In this document: in pieces, positions 24,547-33,475 of the stretch
Position numbering within the stretch: position 1 is the stretch's first letter
Layout of the letters: each line of letters starts with the position of its first letter
From: DATLRC01 sp035478435
Lineage (GTDB): Bacteria; Patescibacteriota; Saccharimonadia; Saccharimonadales; UBA4665
Length of the DNA: 64,000 nucleotides
Assembly: GCA_035478435.1 (NCBI GenBank)
Contig: DATIJT010000002.1
Location: 32,387 to 96,386 of the forward strand
Reading direction: 5' to 3'
Program-made: the position numbers and the translations under genes
Notes under the pieces: generated by a model
Told to the model about the DNA's origin: nothing
Seen by the model: the letters and a program-made list of their open reading frames with translations, nothing else
The model's database searches: none

Positions 24547-25629
24547 TTGGCATTGGCACCCTCTAAGCAGGGTACCAGGTTTTACAAACGCGTCTTAGCT
24601 AAATTGAACTATAAAACTACCCGTCGCCGGGTAATTAAATGGAGCTTAGTGGGCCTTAACGTAGGACTGCTTCTATTGGCTGGTAGTTTTATTCTTTTCG
24701 GTTCCCGTAACAGTGGCGCCATCAGCCCTTCAATCCTAAGTACCACTAGTTCAGCAACCCCAGTTAACCCTTTAGATCAACTTTCCTCGGCCGAGGTAGC
24801 TGTAACGGTGGCCCGCCTAGATGCCCTGCCGGAGACAACGGCTATAACGAACCAGGCTGATTCTGAGCAGGCGGAACTGACTATTGTACCGACAAGCAGT
24901 AATGTGGTAGCCAAGCCCCAGGTGGTGGCCACCAAATATGTCTCCAATAAAGATATCCATCACTATACGACAGTGGCGGGCGATACTATTACTTCAGTGG
25001 CGGCTAAGTTTGGTGTTACCTCTGACAGTATTCGCTGGTCGAATGGCCTGGTAGGCAACACCCTTACTGTTGGCCAAAACCTGGCGATCCCGCCAGCCGA
25101 CGGCATTGTTTACACGGTCAAAGCCGGTGATACGCCGGAGAGTTTAGCTCAAAAATTCAGGACCGACAAAGACAAGATTATCCAGGCCAACGACGCTGAA
25201 AAGACCGGCCTAAAACTCGGCGACCAGATTATCATACCCGACGGTACCCAAACGCCGGTTGTGGCTAGATTAGTTGCCTATGGCTTCCCCTGGGGAGGTT
25301 CGGCAATTTATGGTTACAACGGCTATGATTACGGTTATTGTACGTGGTATGTGGCTAACCGAATCGCCGTTCCGAGTAACTGGGGTAATGCTAACACTTG
25401 GGACAATCTAGCCCCGCTTAGCGGCTGGACAGTTAGTGGCACGCCCCGGGTTGGTGCCATTGGCCAAACCGACCGTGGCTGGGCCGGCCACGTAGCCTTC
25501 GTAGAAGCCGTATCCGAGGATGGTTCGCAGATTAAGTATTCGGACATGAACGGTTTGGCCGGTTGGGGCCGTATAGGCTACAGCGGTTGGGTTTCGGCTT
25601 CCTACTACCCCCACTACATCTACCGCTAA
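24547..25629 (+). CDS. LysM and CHAP domain cell-wall hydrolase
   Basis: This protein of about 360 residues has a basic N-terminus, one membrane helix (about 34-53), a Thr and Ser-rich linker, two LysM peptidoglycan-binding modules (HYTTVAGDTITSVAAKFGV and YTVKAGDTPESLAQKF) and a C-terminal CHAP amidase/endopeptidase domain with catalytic Cys in YCTWYVA and His in GHVAFVE. It would cleave peptidoglycan stem peptides outside the cell. The start is uncertain: TTG 24547 has no SD, whereas an in-frame ATT at 24511 lies six bases after GGAG and would add 12 residues. The end abuts palindrome copy 2. Confidence 0.9.
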   Translation: MALAPSKQGTRFYKRVLAKLNYKTTRRRVIKWSLVGLNVGLLLLAGSFILFGSRNSGAISPSILSTTSSATPVNPLDQLSSAEVAVTVARLDALPETTAITNQADSEQAELTIVPTSSNVVAKPQVVATKYVSNKDIHHYTTVAGDTITSVAAKFGVTSDSIRWSNGLVGNTLTVGQNLAIPPADGIVYTVKAGDTPESLAQKFRTDKDKIIQANDAEKTGLKLGDQIIIPDGTQTPVVARLVAYGFPWGGSAIYGYNGYDYGYCTWYVANRIAVPSNWGNANTWDNLAPLSGWTVSGTPRVGAIGQTDRGWAGHVAFVEAVSEDGSQIKYSDMNGLAGWGRIGYSGWVSASYYPHYIYR

Positions 25630-25750
25630 TTTTGCAGATCTTGCGTACATTGCGGCGTTGCCAGTTCCGATGCTCCCTCCGCCGTACGCTCTGGTACGGC
25701 TATGGTCCGCTTCTCGCTGGCGCCTTGCACTGCACACAACCTCTGCAGGC
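25630..25750 (+). repeat. Palindromic repeat family A, copy 2
   Basis: It begins directly after the TAA of the CHAP gene. The core is strongly conserved with copies 1 and 3: GGCGTTGCCAGTTCCGATGC, CCGTACGCTCTGGTACGGC, then CCGCTTCTCGCTGGCGCC. The outer arms TTGCAGATCTTG and CAACCTCTGCAGG pair with two mismatches and have no similarity to the arms of other copies. Confidence 0.82.
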
Positions 25751-25815
25751 TTTTGGCTGATCAATACCGAATTTGAACTAGACGCTAACCGCTATACGCT
25801 ATACCCTAGTATTAG

Positions 25816-27087
25816 ATGCATTTCATAGATAAAGTGCAAGTTGAGGTTAAGGCTGGCAAGGGTGGCGATGGCCGGGTGGGTTTTAGGCGGGAAAAATTTA
25901 TCTCCCGCGGCGGCCCTAACGGCGGTGATGGCGGCAAGGGCGGCAGTATTGTTTTGCTGGCTAGCAACAATCAAGATACCCTGGCCCAGTTTCGCTACCA
26001 AAAAGAACTTAGGGCCGAACCCGGCGAACCAGGCGGTAAAAGCCGCAAACACGGTAAAAATGGCAATGATTTGCTAGTAGCGGTGCCAGTCGGCACAGTT
26101 GCCATAAGTGAAGAAGCTAAAATCCTGGCCGATCTAACCAAAGACGGCCAGCAAGCGGTGATTGCTGTTGGCGGGCGGGGTGGCTTTGGCAACGCCCATT
26201 TTGTCAGCTCCACGCGCCAAGCGCCCAAATTCGCCGAAAAGGGTGAGCCAGGCGAAAACTTAACTGTGACCTTAGAACTGAAAATGATTGCCGACGTGGG
26301 TTTAATCGGCCTGCCTAATGCTGGCAAGTCTACCTTACTTAGCAAGCTAAGCAATGCCCGGCCAGAGATTGCCGACTACCCGTTTACCACCATCACCCCG
26401 AATCTGGGCGTGGTAGATGTCGACCAAGATACCACGGTGCTAGTAGCCGATATCCCTGGGTTGATCGAAGGCGCGGCTGAAGGTAAAGGTTTGGGCCACG
26501 ACTTCCTCAAGCACATTGAGCGCACGGCTGTGATTTTACACCTGATCGATGCCTATCACGAAGACGTAGCTAGTGCTTACAGGACTGTTAAGAACGAACT
26601 ACAGGCTTATGAACCAGAACTTATAAAACGTCCGGAAATCATCGTTCTTAATAAAATCGAAGGCTTGGACCAGGAGATTGTGAATGATTTGCTGAGCCAA
26701 CTTGAAGCAGTAGCGCCTGAAAAGACGCTTATTTTCGCTATCTCCGCCCATTCGGGTGAAGGGGTCAAAGACTTGCTCTACGGAATTAAAAAAATCGTCA
26801 AAAAAGCCCGTTCTAAAACTGAAAAACAGGCTGAAAAAGAGGCGATTCCGGTCATTAAGCTAACTGACACGTCCGGGCAGTGGCAAGTCGAGAAAGATGG
26901 CGACAGCTTCGTGATTAGCGGCAACCGGATTGAACAGTTTGCCCGCCGGACGGACTTTAGCAACCCCGAAGCCGTCCAGCGCCTGCGTGACATCATGAAA
27001 AAAATGGGCATCATGCACGAACTAGACCGCCAGGGCATCCTCCCCGGCCAAAAGCTAACAATCACTACCCATACAATTGACTATTAG
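25816..27087 (+). CDS. obgE: GTPase ObgE
   Basis: This 423-residue GTPase acts in late 50S ribosome assembly. The glycine-rich Obg domain fills residues 1-158 (GGDGRVGFRREKF, GGNGG-type repeats). The G domain has G1 GLPNAGKST, G3 DIPGLIEGAAEGKGLG, and G4 as NKIE rather than the usual NKxD. A C-terminal OCT-type domain follows, with FARRTDFSNPEAVQRLRDIM near 370-390. Length is typical. No clear SD precedes the ATG. Confidence 0.96.
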   Translation: MHFIDKVQVEVKAGKGGDGRVGFRREKFISRGGPNGGDGGKGGSIVLLASNNQDTLAQFRYQKELRAEPGEPGGKSRKHGKNGNDLLVAVPVGTVAISEEAKILADLTKDGQQAVIAVGGRGGFGNAHFVSSTRQAPKFAEKGEPGENLTVTLELKMIADVGLIGLPNAGKSTLLSKLSNARPEIADYPFTTITPNLGVVDVDQDTTVLVADIPGLIEGAAEGKGLGHDFLKHIERTAVILHLIDAYHEDVASAYRTVKNELQAYEPELIKRPEIIVLNKIEGLDQEIVNDLLSQLEAVAPEKTLIFAISAHSGEGVKDLLYGIKKIVKKARSKTEKQAEKEAIPVIKLTDTSGQWQVEKDGDSFVISGNRIEQFARRTDFSNPEAVQRLRDIMKKMGIMHELDRQGILPGQKLTITTHTIDY

Positions 27088-27112
27088 GATAAAATCGTTT
27101 AATATATAAAAT

Positions 27113-27388
27113 ATGCGCAAAGGTAAACCGCCTAAAGTGAAGGGTAGGCCAAAGCCAAGCCTTGAAGAGTTAAGGCATGAATTACAAGCAGAACAGGCAG
27201 CCCGAGAAGGCTCGCAACTACCAACTGTTCTTACTGCCCAGTACGAAAAAGCCAGGCAATATTTGCAAGATCCCGAAATCGTAGGGGACGCAATAGAACC
27301 CCAGATTGGGCAAGTGGCTATTAAATACCTTGATGCCAGAGAGGGGATTGCTTTAGATCCCACAGTTCCCCCCCCACAACCGTCATAG
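27113..27388 (+). pseudogene. Small basic protein, probably frameshifted at a C8 tract
   Basis: The reading frame gives 91 residues, starting MRKGKPPKVKGRPKPSLEEL, and ends just after a run of eight C (27368-27375). If one C is removed, the frame continues for another 40 residues (RRALSTLREELSQRVDPEKI onward) to a TAA at 27507-27509, giving a 131-residue helical protein. The downstream frame has good codon character and no other start. So this is a frameshift mutation, a phase-variable tract or a sequencing error. The family is not recognised; the N-terminus is strongly basic. Confidence 0.6.
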
Positions 27389-27560
27389 ACGGGCACTTTC
27401 TACGCTTCGTGAAGAACTCAGTCAGCGAGTAGACCCAGAAAAAATTATGAGCGGCGTAGCTTTAGCCAGGCTGGCCCTTAGTGAAGCAAATGATGATGGC
27501 AGACGATAATCCAGTCTCTGGTTAAATAAAATTACTGAGATGCTAAACTAGAAGCTACTT

Positions 27561-29006
27561 ATGGCTGTCAGCTTTTTCTTTTATGATCTAGAAACCTCCG
27601 GGTTTAATCCGCGGTCGGCGCGGGTTATGCAGTTCGCGGGGCAGCGGACTGACCTGGAACTAAAACCTATCGGTGAGCCTGTCAATTTGTACATCAAACT
27701 CACCCCGGATGTTTTGCCAGAGCCAGACGCTATTTTAGTTACCGGCATTACACCGCAAAAAACCATCAGTGAGGGAGTGACCGAAGCGGAATTCCTGAAA
27801 TATTTTTACGGCGAAATCGTCAAGCCGGGCACTATTTTCCTGGGCTTCAACAGCATCCGTTTCGACGATGAGTTCATGCGCTTTTTGCATTACCGCAACT
27901 TTTACGACGCTTATGAGTGGCAGTGGCAGGATGGTTGCTCGCGTTGGGATTTACTGGACGAGGCGCGTATGACGCGGGCGCTGAGGCCCGATGGCGTACA
28001 ATGGCCCTTCGCGCCCGATGGCAAACCGGCCAACCGCTTAGAATTCCTAACGGCCGTCAACAAGCTCGACCACGCCAACGCCCACGATGCCCTAAGCGAC
28101 GTCCAGGCCACAATTGCCGTGGCCCGCTTGCTTCGTACTAAGCAGCCGGATTTGTTTGAATATTTGCTCACCATGCGTGATAAGAAGAAAGTCCGCGGTC
28201 TCGTCTTAGCTGGGCAGCCATTTGTTTACACCTCTGGGCGCTACCCCAGTCAGTACTTCCACACCACGGCGGCCGTGTTGCTAGCCAGGCATCCCGACCA
28301 AGACAGCGCCCTGGTTTATGACCTAAGGCACGACCCCGCGCAATTCTTTGACCGGTCGGTCCAAGAATTGGTAGAGGCCTGGAAGTGGAAAAAAGACTCC
28401 GATGAGCCTAGGCTGCCCGTCAAGACCCTCAAATACAACCGCTGCCCGGCCGTAGCGCCCCTGGGCGTCATGAAAGATAGTAAAACCCAAGATCGGTTAG
28501 GCTTAAACCTTGAAACTGTTACCGAGCACCTTAATATTTTGAGAAAACATCAAGATCAGTTTGCCCAGAAAATCTTGCGGGCCGTGGCCCAGCTTAATGA
28601 GGAACGGGTCAAATCACAAACTGCCTTAGTCGATAATGAATTGACCGTAGACGGCCGCCTTTACGATGGCTTTTTAGATAAATACGACCAAAACCTGTTA
28701 AGCGTTGTGCGGGCGGCCGACCCCACAGAGCTTGGCAAGCTTGATGTTAAATTCCACGACCACCGCTTTAACAGCCTTTTGCCGCTGTATAAAGCCCGCA
28801 ACTTCCCCCAAGTATTAACTGCCGATGAAAGGGCAGCCTGGGATGCATTTGTCCAACAGAAATTGTTCACCGGTGGCCAAGATAGCTTACTAGCCAAATA
28901 TTTTGCCCGGCTTGAGGAGTTAGCCAATGGCAAATTGAGCGGCGAGCAGCAATATATACTTGAAGAATTAAAACTCTACGGGGAATCAATTATGCCTGAG
29001 GGCTAA
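27561..29006 (+). CDS. sbcB: Exodeoxyribonuclease I-like 3'-5' exonuclease
   Basis: This 481-residue protein resembles exonuclease I, which degrades single-stranded DNA from the 3' end in repair and recombination. The DEDDh exonuclease domain shows FFFYDLETSGFNPRSARVMQ (Exo I, Asp and Glu), FLGFNSIRFDDEF (Exo II), and ANAHDALSDVQATI (Exo III, His and Asp). The SH3-like and C-terminal helical regions of ExoI follow, with matches such as RYPSQYFHTTAAVLL. Length is near the E. coli enzyme (475). TAAACT lies about eleven bases before the ATG. Confidence 0.92.
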   Translation: MAVSFFFYDLETSGFNPRSARVMQFAGQRTDLELKPIGEPVNLYIKLTPDVLPEPDAILVTGITPQKTISEGVTEAEFLKYFYGEIVKPGTIFLGFNSIRFDDEFMRFLHYRNFYDAYEWQWQDGCSRWDLLDEARMTRALRPDGVQWPFAPDGKPANRLEFLTAVNKLDHANAHDALSDVQATIAVARLLRTKQPDLFEYLLTMRDKKKVRGLVLAGQPFVYTSGRYPSQYFHTTAAVLLARHPDQDSALVYDLRHDPAQFFDRSVQELVEAWKWKKDSDEPRLPVKTLKYNRCPAVAPLGVMKDSKTQDRLGLNLETVTEHLNILRKHQDQFAQKILRAVAQLNEERVKSQTALVDNELTVDGRLYDGFLDKYDQNLLSVVRAADPTELGKLDVKFHDHRFNSLLPLYKARNFPQVLTADERAAWDAFVQQKLFTGGQDSLLAKYFARLEELANGKLSGEQQYILEELKLYGESIMPEG

Positions 29007-29195
29007 ATGGCCCTGTAAGATCTGGTGCAGGCCGTTATAACTGATTTTTAGGGCTGGCAGTGGCTGGCGGTGCTGATTATAAAGCCAAGCTAAAGCAATT
29101 AAGGCTACAATTAAACCGGCGGCGTTCAGCCACATCTGAAAGGTGATTTGAATATCGGTGCCGGGTATTAACCCTAGGACTATAAAGTTATACAT
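28986..29195 (-). CDS. Small single-helix membrane protein
   Basis: This 69-residue protein is on the minus strand, with GGGAG eight bases before the ATG. It has one hydrophobic segment (about 18-40, QMWLNAAGLIVALIALAWLY) and a polar tail. The 3' end overlaps sbcB by 21 bases, tail to tail. Family not recognised. Confidence 0.55.
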   Translation of the reverse strand: MYNFIVLGLIPGTDIQITFQMWLNAAGLIVALIALAWLYNQHRQPLPALKISYNGLHQILQGHLALRHN

Positions 29196-29309
29196 TTAGT
29201 TCTCTCCCACAAGAATTCAACTAAATTATACATCTAATTGCTAATTTGTCAATATAATTGGATTAGTTCTTATGCTAACGCCACACCAAATCTAACTAAC
29301 TTTCTAACC

Positions 29310-29345
29310 TATCACAAAATCCTCCACCTGGATAAATTTGTGATT
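29310..29345 (+). repeat. Inverted repeat family B, copy 1
   Basis: ATCACAAA and TTTGTGAT flank a short middle with CCTGGATAA. A second copy with the same arms and a similar GGATAA middle lies at 52581-52616. Both stand in intergenic space after a run rich in CTAAC. Confidence 0.6.
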
Positions 29346-29366
29346 GCTGATTATAAGGCCTTGGAG

Positions 29367-29528
29367 CTAATTCCCATCTATCTGTTAATAGCGAAACTTT
29401 AGCAGCTACCATGATTTTTAACCTGTTTTATCGGCTTTTGGTCGTAGCTGAAGCTACGAACCGAAAACGAAAAACAGGTTAAAAGTGGCAGACCTGAAGT
29501 TTTTAGCTAACAGGTAGGTGTGAATTAG
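29367..29528 (+). repeat. 160-base nested palindrome
   Basis: Three nested stems are visible. The outer arms CTAATTCCCATCTATCTG (from 29367) and CAGGTAGGTGTGAATTAG (to 29528) pair with a few mismatches. The middle stem TTAACCTGTTTT (29418-29429) pairs perfectly with AAAACAGGTTAA (29471-29482). The inner stem TCGTAGC/GCTACGA (29442-29459) closes on a TGAA loop. The right outer arm is repeated at 38931-38953. Confidence 0.8.
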
Positions 29529-29558
29529 GTCTAAGAATGCGATTTATTTGCTACACTG

Positions 29559-29741
29559 GCACCAAAGGAATAAACGAAATGTCTAGAACCCATTTCAAAA
29601 CCTACCTCCGTTCTGCGAACCAGATTCCAGGCAACCTGCCTGGTTTTTGTTCCGCGACGTACCTACGGGTACGCCTTGTCACAAGAAACCAACCAGCTTT
29701 GCTCTGGAATCTGTCTCTCGAAACTCGAAGGAGGTATTGAA
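29559..29741 (+). promoter_or_regulatory. exoD leader with terminator and possible anti-SD
   Basis: TACACT at about 29553 could be a -10 box. An AAAGGA and ATG (29579) would start a short leader peptide. Inside the leader is a strong terminator (29627-29648). TACCTCC (29603-29609) is fully complementary to the SD region GGAGGTA (29730-29736) of exoD. A further hairpin, CGTACC/GGGTACG, follows the terminator. Together these suggest attenuation or SD masking; the signal is unknown. Confidence 0.45.
29627..29648 (+). terminator. Intrinsic terminator in the exoD leader
   Basis: CCAGGCA (29627-29633), loop ACC, TGCCTGG (29637-29643), then TTTTT (29644-29648): a perfect 7-bp GC-rich stem with a U-run. 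Confidence 0.8.
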
Positions 29742-30338
29742 ATGGGTTCTAAGCAACCCAAGTTTAGCGAAGAGTTAAAGGCATGGAGCCAGGGCCAGCA
29801 ACACAAAACCCTGGGCAGCCTGTTAGAAGCGTTCTCCCGAAACGGCTTCGCCGTCGCTATTTTGCTACTAATGGCCGTACCGGCCTTGCCTTTGCCTACC
29901 GGTGGAGTAACTCATATATTTGAATTAATAACTATGCTAATAGCTTTGGGAATGATTGTTGGCCGGCGCCAAACTATCTGGTTGCCCAAGCGGTGGCAAA
30001 AAATTTCTGTCAAGAAATTAAGCTATAGCAAAGGCTTAAAAAAATTGACCGTCCTAATCGCGTGGGGCGAAAAATATACGCGCCCCAGGCTGGCTAAGTT
30101 AATGGACAAAAGCTACTTTTTATCTCCGGTGGGCCTGCTGTTATTTGTACTCACTTTGGCTGCCTTCTTAGCTCCGCCATTTTCGGGCTTAGATACTTTG
30201 CCTTCGCTCGGGGTAGTGGCCATCTGCTTATCGCTGATTTTTAGTGATTTTCTACTGTTTTTGATCGGTATTGCTGTCGGGGCAGCCGGCGTAGCTCTTA
30301 TCTTAGTTCTTGGCTCGGCTATTTATAGGTTGTTCTAA
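29742..30338 (+). CDS. ExoD-family membrane protein
   Basis: This 198-residue protein starts at ATG 29742, seven bases after a perfect AAGGAGG. It matches the ExoD family: LGSLLEAFSRNGFAVAILLL followed by MAVPALPLPTGGVTHIFE and a GMIVGRRQTIWLPKRW segment. There are four to five membrane helices. ExoD was named for a role in exopolysaccharide production in rhizobia; its molecular role is not known. The upstream leader suggests regulated expression. Confidence 0.85.
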   Translation: MGSKQPKFSEELKAWSQGQQHKTLGSLLEAFSRNGFAVAILLLMAVPALPLPTGGVTHIFELITMLIALGMIVGRRQTIWLPKRWQKISVKKLSYSKGLKKLTVLIAWGEKYTRPRLAKLMDKSYFLSPVGLLLFVLTLAAFLAPPFSGLDTLPSLGVVAICLSLIFSDFLLFLIGIAVGAAGVALILVLGSAIYRLF

Positions 30339-30366
30339 AGGCCTAGAAAAAAGTTAGCGAACAGCG

Positions 30367-30372
30367 TATAAT
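30367..30372 (+). promoter_or_regulatory. Probable -10 box of uvrA
   Basis: A perfect TATAAT lies 24 bases before the TTG start at 30396, with AAGGAG (30383-30388) between. The -35 element is weak. No LexA-like operator was recognised. Confidence 0.6.
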
Positions 30373-30395
30373 ATCTCAGCTTAAGGAGACTTGGA

Positions 30396-33206
30396 TTGGC
30401 TGATTTTATTACGGTTAAAGGTGCCCGCGAACACAATTTACAGAATGTAGATGTGGAGATTCCGCGCGGCAAGTTAGTGGTGATTACCGGCTTGTCCGGT
30501 TCCGGCAAGTCCAGCCTGGCCTTTGATACCATTTACGCCGAAGGCCAACGCCGCTACGTCGAATCGCTCAGTTCCTACGCCCGCCAATTTTTGGGGCTGA
30601 TGGAAAAACCGGATGTCGACCAGATAGACGGCCTCAGCCCGGCCATTTCCATCGACCAAAAATCGACCAGCCGCAACCCGCGCAGCACGGTGGCGACCGT
30701 CACCGAAATTTATGATTATTTGCGCCTGTTGTTCGCCCGTATCGGCGTGCCGCATTGCCCGGTCTGCGGTAAACCAGTGGCTCGCCAAACGGCCGCCGCC
30801 ATCATCGACCAAGTGGCCGCCTTGCCGAAAGATTCTAAACTGATGATTTTAGCGCCTGTCGTCATTGACAAAAAAGGCGCTTTCGAGCACATTCCCGAAC
30901 AATACCAGCGGGCTGGCTTTGCACGAGTTCGGGTCGACGGCGTGGTCTACGCGCTGGATGAATTTCCGGAGCTCGACAAAAACTACAAGCACACGATAGA
31001 AGTAGTGACTGACCGGCTGGTGAATAACGATGAAAGCCGCACCCGGCTAGCCCAATCGGTGGAGCAAGCGCTGGACATTGCCGAAGGCCGGCTGAATGTC
31101 CTAAATGCTGATAACAATGAACTCTCATCTTATTCACTTATGTACGCCTGCGTTGACCATCCCGACGTCCAGATACCCGAATTGGAGCCGCGGACTTTTA
31201 GCTTCAACAGCCCGCACGGCGCTTGCCCGGTCTGCACCGGCATTGGCTCACGCTTGGAAGTCGACCCGGAACTGGTTATACCCAACGGCCGCCTGACGAT
31301 TGCCGAGGGCGCCATCCGGCCCTATAACCGCATTAATGTCGATAATTGGTATATCAAAAAGTTGCAGGCCGTAGGCGGCCATTATGGCTTTTCGCTGCAA
31401 GAGCCAACCAGCGAAATCAGCCAGGAAAATATGCGGCGCATTATGTATGGCACGGGCCAGGAAAAATACAAAGTCGGCTTAGGCATGGGCCGGTCGTTTG
31501 AGACGACTTACGAAGGCGTGGTGCCAAACCTGGAGCGCCGCCACCGCGAGACTGAAAGCGACTTCATTCGCCGTGACATCGAGCGCTTTATGCAGCAAAA
31601 ACCGTGCTCGGCCTGCCACGGCAACCGTTTAAAGCCGGAAGTGCTGGCCATAACCGTCGGCGGCGAATCGATCATGGCGGTTTGTAATTTGTCGATCGAC
31701 GACGCCCTTGTCTGGATCAAAAACCTCAAACTAAATGCTACCGACCAAAAAATCGCCGAAATGATACTTAAGGAAATCGCCGCCCGGCTGCAGTTTTTAC
31801 AAGATGTCGGCCTAAACTACCTGACGCTGTTGCGCAGCGCGGTGACTTTAAGCGGCGGCGAAGCCCAGCGTATCCGTTTGGCTACCCAAATCGGCTCGGG
31901 CCTGATGGGCGTTTTGTACGTTTTGGATGAACCCAGCATTGGCCTGCACCAGCGCGATAACGCTAGGCTGATTCGGACCCTGAAGCATTTGCGTGACCTC
32001 GGCAACACGGTGATTGTCGTGGAACACGACGAGGAAACCATCCGCACCGCTGACTTTGTGCTAGATATCGGCCCAGGCGCCGGCATCCACGGCGGCAAAG
32101 TCGTGGCTAGCGGCACGCCCGCCGCCATTGAAAAGACTAAAGGCAGCATCACCGGCGAATATTTGGCTGGCCACAAGCACATTGCCGTGCCCAAAAGACG
32201 CAGAGCAGGCAACAGCAAGGCGCTGGTTATCAAGGGCGCCCGCGAAAACAACCTCCAAAACATCAATATCAGCATCCCCTTGGGTAAACTGGTCGTGGTC
32301 AGCGGCGTCAGCGGCTCCGGCAAGTCCAGCCTCATCAACGACATTTTGGCCAAAGAATTGCTAGCCAGGTTGCACCGCGCCAGCACCGTGCCTGGCCGCC
32401 ACGACGACATTGAAGGCATCAAAGAGCTCGACAAAGCCATCATCATCGACCAGTCGCCCATTGGCCGCACGCCGCGTTCCAATCCGGCGACCTACACCGG
32501 CCTGTTTACGCCCATTAGGGAATTATTCGCCCAAATGCCGGAAGCCAAACTGCGCGGTTACAGCGCCGGCCGCTTCAGCTTTAATGTCAAAGGCGGCCGC
32601 TGCGAAAACTGCTCCGGCGACGGCATCATTAAAATTGAAATGCACTTTCTGCCGGACGTTTACGTGCCCTGCGAAGTCTGCCACGGCAAACGCTACAACC
32701 GCGAAGCGCTGGAGATCCACTACAAGGGTAAAACCATTAGCGATGTGCTAGAAATGACCTGCGAACAGGCTTTAGAATTTTTTGGCAACATCCCGTCGAT
32801 TGCCCGCAAGCTGCAAACCCTAGTGGATGTTGGCCTGGGCTACATCACGCTTGGCCAACCCGCGACGACTCTGAGCGGCGGCGAAGCTCAGCGCGTTAAG
32901 TTAGCCACTGAACTGTCGCGCCGCCCGACCGGCCGCACGCTCTACATCCTGGACGAGCCGACTACTGGCCTGCACATGGAAGACGTCAGCAAGCTGCTGG
33001 GTGTGCTGCACGCTTTGGTTGATGCCGGCAATAGCATGGTAGTCATCGAACACAACCTAGATGTTATTAAAAACGCCGACTGGCTGATAGATATGGGTCC
33101 CGAAGGCGGGGATGCCGGCGGTCAGATAGTTGCCGCCGGTACGCCCGAACAAGTCGCTAAAATTGAGAAATCCTACACTGGCCAATATCTCAAAAAGATG
33201 CTTTAG
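30396..33206 (+). CDS. uvrA: Excinuclease ABC subunit A
   Basis: This 936-residue ABC-type ATPase recognises DNA lesions and loads UvrB in nucleotide-excision repair. It starts with TTG, chosen for AAGGAG seven bases upstream. Both ATPase halves are present: Walker A GLSGSGKSS near residue 32 and GVSGSGKSS near residue 640, signatures LSGGEAQRIRLATQIGSGL and LSGGEAQRVKLATEL, and Walker B LYVLDEPSIGLH and LYILDEPTTGLH. Zinc modules are CPVCGKPV, CSACHGNRL and ENCSGDG/CEVCHGKR. Length is standard. uvrC lies at 46723; uvrB is not in the window. Confidence 0.98.
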   Translation: MADFITVKGAREHNLQNVDVEIPRGKLVVITGLSGSGKSSLAFDTIYAEGQRRYVESLSSYARQFLGLMEKPDVDQIDGLSPAISIDQKSTSRNPRSTVATVTEIYDYLRLLFARIGVPHCPVCGKPVARQTAAAIIDQVAALPKDSKLMILAPVVIDKKGAFEHIPEQYQRAGFARVRVDGVVYALDEFPELDKNYKHTIEVVTDRLVNNDESRTRLAQSVEQALDIAEGRLNVLNADNNELSSYSLMYACVDHPDVQIPELEPRTFSFNSPHGACPVCTGIGSRLEVDPELVIPNGRLTIAEGAIRPYNRINVDNWYIKKLQAVGGHYGFSLQEPTSEISQENMRRIMYGTGQEKYKVGLGMGRSFETTYEGVVPNLERRHRETESDFIRRDIERFMQQKPCSACHGNRLKPEVLAITVGGESIMAVCNLSIDDALVWIKNLKLNATDQKIAEMILKEIAARLQFLQDVGLNYLTLLRSAVTLSGGEAQRIRLATQIGSGLMGVLYVLDEPSIGLHQRDNARLIRTLKHLRDLGNTVIVVEHDEETIRTADFVLDIGPGAGIHGGKVVASGTPAAIEKTKGSITGEYLAGHKHIAVPKRRRAGNSKALVIKGARENNLQNINISIPLGKLVVVSGVSGSGKSSLINDILAKELLARLHRASTVPGRHDDIEGIKELDKAIIIDQSPIGRTPRSNPATYTGLFTPIRELFAQMPEAKLRGYSAGRFSFNVKGGRCENCSGDGIIKIEMHFLPDVYVPCEVCHGKRYNREALEIHYKGKTISDVLEMTCEQALEFFGNIPSIARKLQTLVDVGLGYITLGQPATTLSGGEAQRVKLATELSRRPTGRTLYILDEPTTGLHMEDVSKLLGVLHALVDAGNSMVVIEHNLDVIKNADWLIDMGPEGGDAGGQIVAAGTPEQVAKIEKSYTGQYLKKML

Positions 33207-33419
33207 TTAAAGCTCAACCAAAAGGGCGTATCTATCGCGGTCATAGGGTAGGGGCCAAGGATTTAGAGACACGTCAGTACTCGGTAGGGCTAGCGAGTCC
33301 GTCAGGGGCTTAAGCACAATAAACAAGACCAGCTGCCCGGCTCCTATAGTGACATCGCTAGCTACATCCGGACTGACCGGTAATCTATCTAAGGTTCCTT
33401 CTCCCAAAAGATTAGCCAT
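33207..33419 (-). CDS. Small hypothetical protein
   Basis: This 70-residue frame, read on the minus strand from ATG 33419, fills the gap between uvrA and dedA. The protein has strand-like segments (SDVTIGAGQLVLFIVLK) and no clear membrane helix. A TACTAT hexamer precedes the ATG at short distance. Family not recognised; it may not be expressed. Confidence 0.4.
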   Translation of the reverse strand: MANLLGEGTLDRLPVSPDVASDVTIGAGQLVLFIVLKPLTDSLALPSTDVSLNPWPLPYDRDRYALLVEL

Positions 33420-33475
33420 TAACAAAATAGTAATCCCCGAGAGTTAAAAAATTATTAATTCAGGATGAAAAAATA

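Noticed and set aside
29537..29740. 67-codon frame upstream of exoD as a real protein gene
   Set aside because: It runs through a strong terminator hairpin and lacks protein-like composition; at most a short leader peptide is translated from ATG 29579.
31817..32482. Minus-strand open frame of 221 codons opposite uvrA
   Set aside because: It lies fully within uvrA, has no SD or promoter and the predicted protein has low-complexity composition typical of a shadow frame.
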